A stretch of 64,000 nucleotides of DNA, from the NCBI RefSeq assembly GCF_024385575.1, contig NZ_JANFMV010000001.1, forward strand, positions 1,455,681-1,519,680, in the 5' to 3' direction. Of the stretch, positions 49,540 through 59,609 are shown one piece after another. The notes under the pieces are model-generated. The model was not told where the DNA came from, did not search any database, and saw only the letters and a program-made list of their open reading frames with translations. Position 1 is the first letter of the stretch, and every line of letters starts with the position of its first letter. This DNA is from Rhizobium sp. NRK18 (GTDB taxonomy: Bacteria; Pseudomonadota; Alphaproteobacteria; Rhizobiales; Rhizobiaceae). A program made the translations under genes and the position numbers.

Positions 49540-51944
49540 GTTGGGTCTCCGATCAGTCGGGTCGGCAATCCGCCCGCCGTCTGTTGCATGTTTGCGGGTG
49601 CGTATTGTCTGATGATCTCTGCGACAGGTTGCGGGCGACCAAAATGATAGCCCTGCCCAAATTCGATATCGAGCGACAGCAGGGCCTCGGCCTGTTCGCG
49701 CGTTTCGACCCCTTCGGCCACGACCTGGCAGTTCATCTGCTGGGAAATGGCCCGGATGCCCTCGATCAGCTTGCGGCTGCGCTCGGCGATCTCGGGGGCT
49801 GTGCTGGTCAGCGAGCTGATGAAGGACTGGTCGATCTTGACGATGTTGAAGGGGTAGCGCAGCAGGTAGCTCAGCGAAGAATAGCCGGTGCCGAAGTCGT
49901 CCATGGCGATCTTGAAACCGCATTCGTGAATCGCGGCCAGAACCTTGCCGATGTCCGGGTTCGCGTGCATCAGCACGGCTTCGGTGATTTCCAGGACCAG
50001 CCTCTGCGGCGCGAGGCCTGCCTTCATCATCAGATGGGCCAGCCGCGGCGGCAGATCGGGCGTGAACTGCAGCGGTGACACGTTGACCGCGAAGCGGGTT
50101 TGCGAAAGCGCCGGGATCGCCGAGAGTTCGGCCATCTGGCTGATGGCCTTCTCGAACATGCGGTCGCCGACCCTGCGGATCGAGCCGTTTTCCTCCGCGA
50201 CCGCGATGATGCGGCCAGGCGGGATCAGGCCGTGTTCCGGGTGATTGAGGCGCAGGAGGCATTCGAAACCGGCGAGCGTCTGGGTCGGCAGCTTCATCAC
50301 CGGCTGCATGTGCGCCTCGAACCAGTCGTCGCGAAGCCCCTGATCGATCCACGCGCTGATGTCGGCCTTTTCCCGGGCAGCCTTGACCATATCGAGATTG
50401 AACAGTTCCGCGCCGTTCTTGCCATTGTGCTTGCGCACATACATGGCCATGTCGGAGCGTAGCAGAAGTTCACCGGCGCTGGAGGCCTGGGCGGGGTATA
50501 GCGCGATGCCGACACTGGCGCTCACCGACAACTCATGCCCGTCCGCCAGGATCGGCGCCTCGCAGACATCGACGATGCGTTCGGCGATCGCCGTGGCCGC
50601 CTTCTCGGCGTCCTTGGCGGGCACGAGAACCGCGAATTCGTCGCCGCCGAGACGGGCTATCCTGTCCTGGGCTCGCAACTGGTCGCGGATGCGGTTGGAG
50701 ATTGTGCGCAGCACCTTGTCGCCATAGGCGTGCCCGAGATTGTCGTTGATGGCCTTGAAGCGGTCGAGGTCGATCAGCAGGCAGGCAAGTTCGCCGCCGT
50801 TCTCGTTGACCTCGGCCAGCACCTTGTCGAGCTCGTTTTCGAAGCCCTGCCGGTTGAGAAGTCCGGTGAGATGGTCGGTGATCGCCTGCAGCCGGTTGCG
50901 CTGCTCGGCATCCTTCAGTTCGGTGACGTCCGTCATGACGGCGAGGTTGACGACGCGGCCACCGTTGTCCTCCTGCATCGGCACTTCCTTGATCAGCACG
51001 TCCATTACACGTGCGTCGGCGCAGCAGAACTTGACCGTCGGGTTGTAGTCACCCTGCAACTGCGCCGCCTTCAGCTTGTATTCTGTGTAGGCGGGGAGGC
51101 TTTCCGGCTGCAGGAACGAGCTGAAGGCCCGACCGATGACGTCCTCTCGCCGGTAGCCGGTCGCCAGAAGCCAGTAATCGCTCACGGCAATCAGACGGTC
51201 GTTTTCATCGACCGTATAGAGCTTGGCCGGAGTGAGATTGTATGTCGTCGTGGCGCGATCGTGGGCTTGTTTGAGCTCCTGTTCCTCCTTGGCAAGCCGC
51301 GCCTGCATCTGATTGAAGTTGGCTGCGAGTTCTCCCATCTCGTCGCTGGACGAGAATTCGACGGTGTGGCGCGCGCCGGGAACGCGGGTGGCGCGGATGG
51401 CCTTGGTAAGCTTTTCAAGTGGCCGCAAGATCATGATGCGGCTTCCGAGGATCGCCGCAGCGGTGATGATCAGCACAGCAATTGCGAAAATGCCGATCAG
51501 GGACAGTTCTTCGGACTGATTGTCGGACAGAAAGCCTGGCTTGGCGATGGATACCGTCAATGAGCCGACCCGGCGAATGCCGTCGGGAGAGTGATAGTCG
51601 ATCGGTGCGGACAGGCTGATCGTGTCGGCCTGAAGCGCGTTCGGCGTGGAGGCGAATGATGTCGAGGTGTTGTTTGCCGCTTCAGTCACCTTGACGGCGA
51701 TGATGGCTGGATCCGACGCGATGGTGGCGGCCAGCTGCTTCACGCTCTCGTTGTCGAAATCCCAGAGGGGCTTGCCCAGCGCCTGCGCGTTTGCTGCCAG
51801 CACGATCTGTGCATGTTCCATTGACTCGCGGCTCGCACGTTCGCCGGACACATAGAAAAACAGCAGGAACAATGGCATGACGAGGACGACAAGCGCCGCA
51901 AGGATGATCGCTATAAATCGGTTTTGAACCGAATTCGTCAGCAT
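49536..51944 (-). CDS. Membrane GGDEF-EAL protein (cyclic di-GMP turnover)
   Basis: An 802-residue protein: membrane helix about 8-32, periplasmic domain to about 145, second helix about 147-168, HAMP about 170-222, PAS-like about 240-345, GGDEF about 355-515, EAL about 530-785. The GGDEF motif RLGGDEFAVL and the inhibitory site RAQD five residues before it are intact. In the EAL domain the signature is ECL (AGFECLLRLNHPEHG), while EITEAVLM, DDFGTGYSS, KIDQSFI and VVAEGVET are intact. It may make or degrade c-di-GMP. AGGAAAG precedes the ATG. Coupled to a solute-binding protein gene. Confidence 0.93.
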   Translation of the reverse strand: MLTNSVQNRFIAIILAALVVLVMPLFLLFFYVSGERASRESMEHAQIVLAANAQALGKPLWDFDNESVKQLAATIASDPAIIAVKVTEAANNTSTSFASTPNALQADTISLSAPIDYHSPDGIRRVGSLTVSIAKPGFLSDNQSEELSLIGIFAIAVLIITAAAILGSRIMILRPLEKLTKAIRATRVPGARHTVEFSSSDEMGELAANFNQMQARLAKEEQELKQAHDRATTTYNLTPAKLYTVDENDRLIAVSDYWLLATGYRREDVIGRAFSSFLQPESLPAYTEYKLKAAQLQGDYNPTVKFCCADARVMDVLIKEVPMQEDNGGRVVNLAVMTDVTELKDAEQRNRLQAITDHLTGLLNRQGFENELDKVLAEVNENGGELACLLIDLDRFKAINDNLGHAYGDKVLRTISNRIRDQLRAQDRIARLGGDEFAVLVPAKDAEKAATAIAERIVDVCEAPILADGHELSVSASVGIALYPAQASSAGELLLRSDMAMYVRKHNGKNGAELFNLDMVKAAREKADISAWIDQGLRDDWFEAHMQPVMKLPTQTLAGFECLLRLNHPEHGLIPPGRIIAVAEENGSIRRVGDRMFEKAISQMAELSAIPALSQTRFAVNVSPLQFTPDLPPRLAHLMMKAGLAPQRLVLEITEAVLMHANPDIGKVLAAIHECGFKIAMDDFGTGYSSLSYLLRYPFNIVKIDQSFISSLTSTAPEIAERSRKLIEGIRAISQQMNCQVVAEGVETREQAEALLSLDIEFGQGYHFGRPQPVAEIIRQYAPANMQQTAGGLPTRLIGDPT

Positions 51945-52224
51945 TGGCAGCTTTCCTCAATCGCCTTCATCAAAAGACGCGGTTTCCTCGGCGTTCCTCC
52001 TTCTTCGCGTGTTCTTCAGGCGTATTCGACTGCCATGAGATGAAGGTCGTAGAACTGTCGACGATCTTTACCGACGAGTTTTAAGCTTTGCTGAATAACG
52101 AGGCCGAAGCAGCTCTCTGGCGTTTCTCTACCCTCTGTTTTGAGGGGGAAGCCGAAAAGCTGGTAAACATCGGCTTAAGACGGGGAGGCATCTGTCCGCC
52201 ACTAGTAGGCAGCATTATGGCATG
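51945..52224. other. Intergenic region between the GGDEF-EAL gene and rplY
   Basis: About 280 bases with no convincing gene. It probably holds the GGDEF-EAL promoter (minus strand). I see no clear repeat. Confidence 0.45.
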
Positions 52225-52258
52225 AAAAAGCCCGCGCGCCGATTGACGCTGCGCGGGC
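52225..52258 (-). terminator. Terminator of rplY
   Basis: GCCCGCGC/GCGCGGGC stem, with AAAAA on its left that reads as a T-tract on the minus strand, 24 bases after the rplY stop. Confidence 0.88.
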
Positions 52259-52282
52259 CCTGATCTCAGCGATCGAAGAGGA

Positions 52283-52897
52283 TTATTCTTCGGTATCGTC
52301 CGATGCTTCTTCTTCGTCCTGGACGCCGCCAGCCGGGGTCGCGATCGTCGCAATCGTGAAGTCGCGGTCGGTGATGACCGGGGTCACCTTTGCCGGCAGC
52401 TTGACGTGCGAGATGTGAACGCCTTCGCCGATCTTCCAACCGGTGAGGTCGACGACGATGTGGTCCGGAATGGTATCAGCCGGGCAGTGGACTTCGACTT
52501 CGTGACGGACGACGTTCAGAACGCCGCCGATCTTGATGCCGGGGCACTTGTCTTCGTTGATGAACTGAACCGGAACGGCAACGGTCACCTGCGTGTTGCC
52601 GGAAACCCGAAGGAAGTCGACATGTACGGTGAAGTCGCGGACGGGGTCGAGCTGGTAGTCCTTCGGCAGAACCTTGATGGACTTGCCGTCGACTTCGATC
52701 GTCGCAATGGTGGTCATGAAGCCGCCAGCGTGGATACGCTTGGTAACTTCGTTCGTCGACAGAGCGACGGCGAGGGGAGCTTGCTTGTCACCATAGATGA
52801 CAGCGGGAATCATACCGTTGCGGCGAAGTTCTCGGGCGGACCCCTTACCAACCCGTTCGCGCGCTTCGGCCTTGAGCACGTAAGTTTCCTGGCTCAT
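52283..52897 (-). CDS. rplY: 50S ribosomal protein L25/general stress protein Ctc
   Basis: A 5S rRNA-binding ribosomal protein. The 204 residues include the N-terminal L25 domain ([36 protein letters not shown]) and a C-terminal TL5/CTC domain ([20 protein letters not shown]) ending in an acidic tail ([11 protein letters not shown]). An alphaproteobacterial promoter lies about 130 bases upstream. In rhizobia it normally leads into pth and ychF; here other genes intervene. Confidence 0.96.
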   Translation of the reverse strand: MSQETYVLKAEARERVGKGSARELRRNGMIPAVIYGDKQAPLAVALSTNEVTKRIHAGGFMTTIATIEVDGKSIKVLPKDYQLDPVRDFTVHVDFLRVSGNTQVTVAVPVQFINEDKCPGIKIGGVLNVVRHEVEVHCPADTIPDHIVVDLTGWKIGEGVHISHVKLPAKVTPVITDRDFTIATIATPAGGVQDEEEASDDTEE

Positions 52898-53026
52898 GGC
52901 ATTTCCTTTCGCGTATTATTGGAGAGCGAACCGTGTCCGGGATATTCCGGCAGAGGTTCACTGAAATCGGCAAATTGACCGGCTTCATCCGCCTTGCCTC
53001 CAAGGGTGTCTGGGCGGACCGGGGCG

Positions 53027-53055
53027 CTATAGACCAATAGAGCCGGAAACGCAAG
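53027..53055 (-). promoter_or_regulatory. rplY promoter
   Basis: On the minus strand: CTTGCG, 17 bases, CTATAG, close to the alphaproteobacterial consensus. The inferred start near 53020 leaves a leader of about 120 nt. Confidence 0.7.
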
Positions 53056-53116
53056 GGATTGCGCTCTGCTGCGTTCATCTGTCCTGACGGCGAAACGGCG
53101 CCGGTGCTACGCGCAA

Positions 53117-53136
53117 CTGTCGCACATTTGATACAG
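53117..53136 (+). promoter_or_regulatory. Shared operator, copy 1 (before the AcoR-like gene)
   Basis: CTGTCGCACATTTGATACAG, an imperfect palindrome with CTGT/ACAG ends. 18 of its 20 bases match the copy at 54322. It lies 104 bases before the regulator start. Confidence 0.65.
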
Positions 53137-53240
53137 ATCATGGAAGCGGCGCAGATAACCGATTTTATGCGCACAGATGCATATTGCGAAAGTGTGATAT
53201 GAATAGGGTTCACAGTGCACGGAAGCTTTGGGAGGAGCCG

Positions 53241-54197
53241 ATGTCAGACATCCAGCATATCGAGCGGGTCTATTCGCTCGCCAAGCAGGGATCGGCGGCG
53301 GCCAGTTCGCCGGTGGTTGCCTCCTGGCGCCGCTGCATGGTCATGCACTCCATGGCGCCGGAAGAGCGACGGTTGCCTTTCCATCTCGACGATGCCGCCT
53401 TCCGCCAGGCGCTCGAGCGTTCCGAGCTGCTGGTCAACGAGGCGCGCGGTGAACTCGATCGTCTCTTCCAGACCGTCGGCAAGGCCGGTTGCTGCCTTAT
53501 CCTGAGCGACGAAAACGGCATTGCGCTCGACCGTCGCGGCACGGTCGGCGACGAGAAGGATTTCAAGACCGTCGGCCTCTGGCCCGGCAATGTCTGGACG
53601 GAGGCGAGCGTCGGAACGAACGGGATCGGCACGGCCCTTGCCGACGAGCGTTCGGTGACGATCTACCGCGACCAGCATTTTCTGGCGACCAATATCGGCC
53701 TCGGCTGCACGACCTCGCCGATCCGCGACCATCAGGGCAGGGTTACGGCGGCGCTCGACATCTCCACCTGCCGTGACGATCTTAACGAGATGACGATGTC
53801 GATCCTCGCGCAGGCTGTCCGCGATACGGCGGGCCGGATCGAGACCAACCTGTTCCGGCGTGCCTTCCCGGGTGCGCGCATCATCATGGTGCCGCACGCC
53901 GTCAATCCGACGAATGCGCTGCTGGCCGTCGATCAGGACGATCTCGTTGTCGGCGCCACCCGCGCGGCGCGTCTCGCCCTGCAGCTCGACGACGCCCAGA
54001 TCATGCGTGGCGTTCCGGCCGCGGACGCCCTGCAGGAAGCGCGGGCGGACGAGGGCAGCGATCTCTTCGAGGCAGAGCGCGCGGCCTTGCGGCGCATGCT
54101 CTCGCGCACCAATGGCAATGTGTCCCAGGCTGCCGAACTGCTCGGCATCAGCCGGGCGACCATGCATCGGAAGATGAAGAAATTCTCTGTTCACTGA
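53241..54197 (+). CDS. AcoR-like regulator with GAF and Fis-type HTH, no AAA+ domain
   Basis: A 318-residue regulator. The N-terminal half resembles the sensor part of AcoR-type activators, with a GAF-like domain (GNVWTEASVGTNGIGTALAD and GLGCTTSPIRDHQGRVTAAL). The C-terminus is a Fis-type helix-turn-helix (NGNVSQAAELLGISRATMHR). The central AAA+ sigma-54 activation domain with GAFTGA is absent, so it must act by another route. GGGAGGAG precedes the ATG. It lies upstream of an aldehyde dehydrogenase gene and shares an operator with it. Confidence 0.88.
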   Translation: MSDIQHIERVYSLAKQGSAAASSPVVASWRRCMVMHSMAPEERRLPFHLDDAAFRQALERSELLVNEARGELDRLFQTVGKAGCCLILSDENGIALDRRGTVGDEKDFKTVGLWPGNVWTEASVGTNGIGTALADERSVTIYRDQHFLATNIGLGCTTSPIRDHQGRVTAALDISTCRDDLNEMTMSILAQAVRDTAGRIETNLFRRAFPGARIIMVPHAVNPTNALLAVDQDDLVVGATRAARLALQLDDAQIMRGVPAADALQEARADEGSDLFEAERAALRRMLSRTNGNVSQAAELLGISRATMHRKMKKFSVH

Positions 54198-54231
54198 CGA
54201 TCTGAGAACTGCGGAAATATATTATTGATAG

Positions 54232-54270
54232 GGAGGCGCATTATTTCGATGCGTCTCCATTTATATTTTT
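54232..54270 (+). terminator. Terminator after the AcoR-like gene
   Basis: GGAGGCGCAT/ATGCGTCTCC stem (one G-T pair) with a 7-nt loop and a following T-rich run. Confidence 0.8.
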
Positions 54271-54302
54271 CGATATCAAATAAATAATTTAGAATTTCTT
54301 CC

Positions 54303-54320
54303 ATGAATGCGGCCATTCAT
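54303..54320. repeat. Palindrome in the aldehyde dehydrogenase promoter region
   Basis: ATGAATG-cggc-CATTCAT, perfect 7-bp arms, immediately before the shared operator copy 2. It may be a second regulator site. Confidence 0.5.
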
Positions 54321-54321
54321 G

Positions 54322-54341
54322 CTGTCGCACAAGTGATACAG
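54322..54341 (+). promoter_or_regulatory. Shared operator, copy 2 (before aldehyde dehydrogenase)
   Basis: CTGTCGCACAAGTGATACAG. It keeps CTGT-nn-CAC-nn-GTG-nn-ACAG symmetry and matches copy 1 at 18 of 20 positions. It lies 96 bases before the aldehyde dehydrogenase start. Confidence 0.7.
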
Positions 54342-54437
54342 TGTGCAGTGCGGCATTGTTCTCGATATCTATCGCGATAACCAATTTGCGCCCATCCTTC
54401 TTCCATCGGTTGCTCGAACATCGTCAAGGAGGATGAC

Positions 54438-55946
<1,509 letters not shown>

Positions 55947-56030
55947 TATTGCCGGACGGCAGTCACCTCAAAAGCGGGCTCCCGGCGTCTTGCGCCGGGA
56001 GCCCTTCGGTCATTCGGGAGGAGAACGAAC

Positions 56031-56444
56031 ATGCCGGAAGACAATGTCACCAGTGGCACCAACGGCACCAATGGCACCAATGGCACCGAACCGCGCGTCA
56101 TCGCCACCGACGCGGCCCTTGATCTGATTTCCGAGATCAAGGCGGATCATCCGGAGATCCTGTTTCATCAATCCGGCGGCTGTTGCGACGGCTCGTCGCC
56201 GATGTGCTATCCGGTCGCCGAGTTCCAGGTCGGCGACCACGACGTGCTGCTCGGCCATATCGGCGGGGTGCCGTTCTACATCGGCGGCAGGCAGTACGAG
56301 GTCTGGAAGCATACGCAGCTGATCATCGACGTGGTGCCGGGGCGAGGGGGCATGTTTTCTCTCGACAATGGCCGAGAGAAACGGTTCCTCACCCGGGGTC
56401 GCATCTTCGGCGAGGACGAGGCCTGCCCGCTGCCGGGTCGCTGA
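56031..56444 (+). CDS. DUF779 domain protein
   Basis: A 137-residue protein. DUF779 genes commonly follow aldehyde or alcohol dehydrogenase genes, and the core here is FHQSGGCCDGSSPMCYPVAE with three cysteines that could bind metal or act in redox. GGAGGAG precedes the ATG. The N-terminus carries a repeated G-T-N stretch encoded by a 9-base tandem repeat (56055-56090). Function unknown; it is probably an accessory of the dehydrogenase. Confidence 0.9.
   Translation: MPEDNVTSGTNGTNGTNGTEPRVIATDAALDLISEIKADHPEILFHQSGGCCDGSSPMCYPVAEFQVGDHDVLLGHIGGVPFYIGGRQYEVWKHTQLIIDVVPGRGGMFSLDNGREKRFLTRGRIFGEDEACPLPGR
56055..56090 (+). repeat. 9-base tandem repeat inside the DUF779 gene
   Basis: Four units of GGCACCAAY (the last diverged to GGCACCGAA) encode a G-T-N series. 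The unit length is a multiple of three, so changes in copy number would keep the frame. Confidence 0.9.
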
Positions 56445-56465
56445 CCGTCTCGTCTGCAAGCTGAA

Positions 56466-56508
56466 TCAAAACAGGCCCTTGCGGAGAGTTCCGAAGGGCC
56501 TGATTCAA
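56466..56508. terminator. Terminator between the DUF779 gene and prs
   Basis: CAGGCCCTT/AAGGGCCTG stem with outer GAATCA/TGATTC arms; the left A-run gives a T-tract on the minus strand. It serves convergent genes. Confidence 0.8.
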
Positions 56509-56551
56509 GGTCTTCATATTCTGATTCAGCCCGTCCGGGCTGGCGGCCGCA

Positions 56552-57484
56552 TCAGTCGAACAGGCTCGAGACCGATTCTTCCTGGCTGGTGCGGTTGATG
56601 GCTTCGCCGATCAGGCTGGCCGTCGAAATCACGCGGATGTTCGGGGCCGACTGGACGGCGGTCGTCGGCTGGATGGAGTCGGTGATCACCAGTTCCTTCA
56701 GCTTCGACGAGGTGACCCGGGTGACAGCGCCGCCGGAGAGAACACCATGGGTGATGTAGGCCGTCACGCTGGTGGCGCCATTCTTCAAAAGCGCCTCGGC
56801 AGCGTTGCAGAGCGTGCCGCCGGAATCGACGATGTCGTCGATCAGGATGCAGTCCTTGCCGTCGACGTCGCCGATGATGTTCATGACTTCCGATTCACCC
56901 GGACGGTCACGACGTTTGTCGACGATGGCGATCAGACAGTCGAGGCGCTTGGCGAGCGATCGTGCGCGCACCACGCCGCCGACGTCGGGCGAAACGACCA
57001 TGACGTTCTTGGTGTCGTAGTGTTCCTTGATGTCGCGCGTCAGGATCGGCACGGCATAGAGGTTGTCGGTCGGGATATCGAAGAAGCCCTGGATCTGGCC
57101 GGCATGCAGGTCGAGCGTCAGGACCCTGTCTGCGCCGGCCTCGGTGATCAGGTTGGCGACCAGCTTGGCGGAGATCGGCGTACGGCCGGATGCCCTGCGG
57201 TCCTGGCGGGCATAGCCGAAATAGGGAAGAACGGCCGTGATGCGCTTTGCCGAAGACCGGCGGAAGGCATCGATCATGATCAGCAGCTCCATCAGGTTGT
57301 CGTTTGCCGGAAACGAGGTCGACTGGACGACGAAGATGTCCTCGCCGCGCACGTTTTCCTGGATTTCAACAAAAATTTCCTGGTCGGCAAATCGCCTGAC
57401 ACTGGCTTTTCCCAAGGGAACATTGAGATATTTGCAGATCGCTTCGGCAAGATGCCGGTTCGAATTGCCTGCGAAAACCTTCAT
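56552..57484 (-). CDS. prs: Ribose-phosphate pyrophosphokinase
   Basis: Makes PRPP from ribose 5-phosphate and ATP, for nucleotide, histidine and tryptophan synthesis. The 310-residue protein has the PRPP-binding loop [20 protein letters not shown], the ATP-site [18 protein letters not shown], and the flexible loop [18 protein letters not shown]. It is a single gene with its own promoter at about 57516-57543. Confidence 0.97.
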   Translation of the reverse strand: MKVFAGNSNRHLAEAICKYLNVPLGKASVRRFADQEIFVEIQENVRGEDIFVVQSTSFPANDNLMELLIMIDAFRRSSAKRITAVLPYFGYARQDRRASGRTPISAKLVANLITEAGADRVLTLDLHAGQIQGFFDIPTDNLYAVPILTRDIKEHYDTKNVMVVSPDVGGVVRARSLAKRLDCLIAIVDKRRDRPGESEVMNIIGDVDGKDCILIDDIVDSGGTLCNAAEALLKNGATSVTAYITHGVLSGGAVTRVTSSKLKELVITDSIQPTTAVQSAPNIRVISTASLIGEAINRTSQEESVSSLFD

Positions 57485-57515
57485 TTTGGCCGCCTGTGCT
57501 CATTCTGATGGCCGC

Positions 57516-57543
57516 TTAATAACGCCACCACCTCTTAATTCAA
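57516..57543 (-). promoter_or_regulatory. Possible prs promoter
   Basis: On the minus strand: TTGAAT, 16 bases, TATTAA, about 32 bases before the prs ATG. Confidence 0.5.
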
Positions 57544-57619
57544 GGGGGCGCATGGGGTCGCATCCGGTTATTTTCAAGTTTTAGTCACAAATCTGCAGTT
57601 CTGCCGACGTATGGCGCGA

Positions 57620-58309
57620 TCAACTGGCTGTCTGCTTCCAGGAGAGATAGGCGGAAATCGTGTCGGCGGCGATCTTCTGCATGACGCTGGCCGGCACGCT
57701 CGCCCAGGCGTCACCCTGGACCGGACCGGGCACGGCTTCTTGCCCCTGAATGCGATGCAGGCGGCTGCCGGCATTGTCGAGGACGTCCCAGACGTAGATG
57801 ACGGTGACGCCGTTATCGCCGGCCGCGGACGAGAAGTAGCCCTTCAGAATGTCTCCGCCGCTGGCATCGGCCGCCGGCTTGATGGTCAGGCCGCGGCTGC
57901 GTGCTTCGTTGCCGAGTGCCTGCGATAGTGGTGTGACGGCACTGACGGGAGCGCCGATGATCGGCAGGAAGCGAATGGCCGGAACGCTCGCGGCGGCGGC
58001 GATCTGCGGCGTCAGCATGGTGCCGGTTGCTGCCGGCTGCACCGGACCCGGCGCCGTCATCGGCTGCTGTTGCATCTGGTCGGTGGCGGCAATCTGTGAT
58101 CCGGCGGATTGCGGGGGTGGCGGAAATTGGCTCGTGTCTACCGGATCGCTTTCGATCTGCTGGGCCTCTTCCTGAGCCAGAGGCATTCCGACAGGCGCGG
58201 AAGAGGTTTCTCCGACGGGGAGCGGTGGCGTCAGGGCGTCGGTCGAAGTGCAGGCGGACATCAGGCCCGCACACGTGACAACAACAAGCGTCGAGACTAT
58301 CGACTTCAT
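57620..58309 (-). CDS. Lipoprotein of unknown function
   Basis: A 229-residue lipoprotein with a signal peptide and lipobox (LMSAC). About 90 residues rich in proline, glutamine and alanine follow, then a C-terminal domain (IRFLPIIGAPVSAVTPLSQA through VTVIYVWDVLDNAGSRLHRI). I do not recognise the family. It lies on the same strand as the M24-pgeF-midA-lgt genes, 147 bases after them. Confidence 0.75.
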   Translation of the reverse strand: MKSIVSTLVVVTCAGLMSACTSTDALTPPLPVGETSSAPVGMPLAQEEAQQIESDPVDTSQFPPPPQSAGSQIAATDQMQQQPMTAPGPVQPAATGTMLTPQIAAAASVPAIRFLPIIGAPVSAVTPLSQALGNEARSRGLTIKPAADASGGDILKGYFSSAAGDNGVTVIYVWDVLDNAGSRLHRIQGQEAVPGPVQGDAWASVPASVMQKIAADTISAYLSWKQTAS

Positions 58310-58456
58310 GACGCCTTACCTTTCAGAAGCGGCTCGCCCGGCCGCACATCTCGCTGCTTTCCGTTTCTACTGCAGCGTTTGTCTCCCGCTTTCCTTCACA
58401 TTTTATGAAAATTCGCCCTATCGGCTGTCAAGGCTCGTGAGTTCTTGTCACAAGCG

Positions 58457-59608
58457 TTAACGATTGATGAAATCCAGTGGGTGGCGGGAGAGGCAGCGGG
58501 GACGCTCCTCGGTGGTCAGGTAGGTCTGGCCCAGCGTCATGGCGGTGCCGGTGTCGGAATCGGCGATGATCATGTGGACGAACAGACTCATGCCGGGGGC
58601 GATGACCTGTGGATTGCCGGCATGGAACATCTGCTGCTCCATCCACGACGGGGCGAAGCGGGCGCCCAGCGAATATCCGCAGGCATTGAGACGATGGCGC
58701 GTCAGGCCCCGCTCGTCCATCATCCGCGCATGGGTATCGAAAACGTCGCCGAAGGTGGCGCCGGGAACAAGCACGTCCTCGATGGCCCGGATGTTGTCGA
58801 CACAGGCGCTGTAGAGTTCATGATGGCGCGGCGACGGTTCGCCGATGACGACGGTACGCATCATCGCCGCATGGTAGTGGGCGCTGACGCCCGCCCATTC
58901 GAGCGTGAGCTGATCGTTGGCCGACAAGGTCCGGCGCCCGGACTTGTAGCGGCAGAGGAGGGCGTCCGGGCCGGAGCCGATGACGAAGGCATTGGCGGCG
59001 TAGTCGCCACCGCTCGCCAGCACCGCGCCCTGCATGGCCGCCAGGATATCCGCCTCGTCGCCGCCTTCCTTCAGATAGGGCATCGCCGCGTCGAGCGCGT
59101 CATCGGCGAGTTCCGCAGCGCGTTCGACGAACTCGATTTCCGCCGGACTCTTGATCAGTCGCAACTGTCCGACCAGCGTCGAGGCATCGATCAACTGGGC
59201 AAAGGAGGTCAGCTGGTCATCGACCAATCTCGCCGTGCGGCCGGTCATGCCGTGCGTGTCGTATTCGATGCCGATGCGGGCGCCGAGCAGGTCCATGTCG
59301 CTCAGAAGGTTCTTCAGGTCGACGGTGGGGTCGGCCTTCAGCCGGTCAACCCAGACGATGATATTCTCGATGGTCGAGGTGTGGCGGGCCTGGCGGAGAT
59401 CCGGCGAGCGCGTCAGCAGGGCCATCTCGCCGCTCGCCTTGACGACCAGGGTCTGGAAAAAGCAGAAGCCCATCGTATCGTAGCCGGTCAGCCAGTACAT
59501 GCTCTCCTGCGCGAAGAGCAGCATGGCGTCGAGCTTTTCGTCCCGCATCTTCTCGGTGAGGCGGGAAAGGCGCATGGCGTATTCGTGGCGGTCGAAATGC
59601 AGTGCCAT
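58457..59608 (-). CDS. M24-fold (pita-bread) hydrolase-like protein, metal ligands not visible
   Basis: A 383-residue protein with the creatinase/Xaa-Pro peptidase two-domain layout. The usual metal ligands of M24 peptidases are not visible at the aligned positions: the first Asp region reads LTLEWAG (E237), the second reads HYHAAMMRT (A248), the His region GYSLG, and the Glu region LFVHMII. It may be a metal-free enzyme like creatinase or ectoine hydrolase, or a pseudoenzyme. GGAGACC precedes the ATG at 59608. It lies one base after pgeF, within an operon with pgeF, midA and lgt. Confidence 0.82.
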   Translation of the reverse strand: MALHFDRHEYAMRLSRLTEKMRDEKLDAMLLFAQESMYWLTGYDTMGFCFFQTLVVKASGEMALLTRSPDLRQARHTSTIENIIVWVDRLKADPTVDLKNLLSDMDLLGARIGIEYDTHGMTGRTARLVDDQLTSFAQLIDASTLVGQLRLIKSPAEIEFVERAAELADDALDAAMPYLKEGGDEADILAAMQGAVLASGGDYAANAFVIGSGPDALLCRYKSGRRTLSANDQLTLEWAGVSAHYHAAMMRTVVIGEPSPRHHELYSACVDNIRAIEDVLVPGATFGDVFDTHARMMDERGLTRHRLNACGYSLGARFAPSWMEQQMFHAGNPQVIAPGMSLFVHMIIADSDTGTAMTLGQTYLTTEERPRCLSRHPLDFINR

Positions 59609-59609
59609 A

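Noticed and set aside
54198..54437. Sigma-54 promoter for the aldehyde dehydrogenase gene
   Set aside because: No TGGCAC-N5-TTGC-like pair at correct spacing was found, and the adjacent regulator lacks an AAA+ domain.
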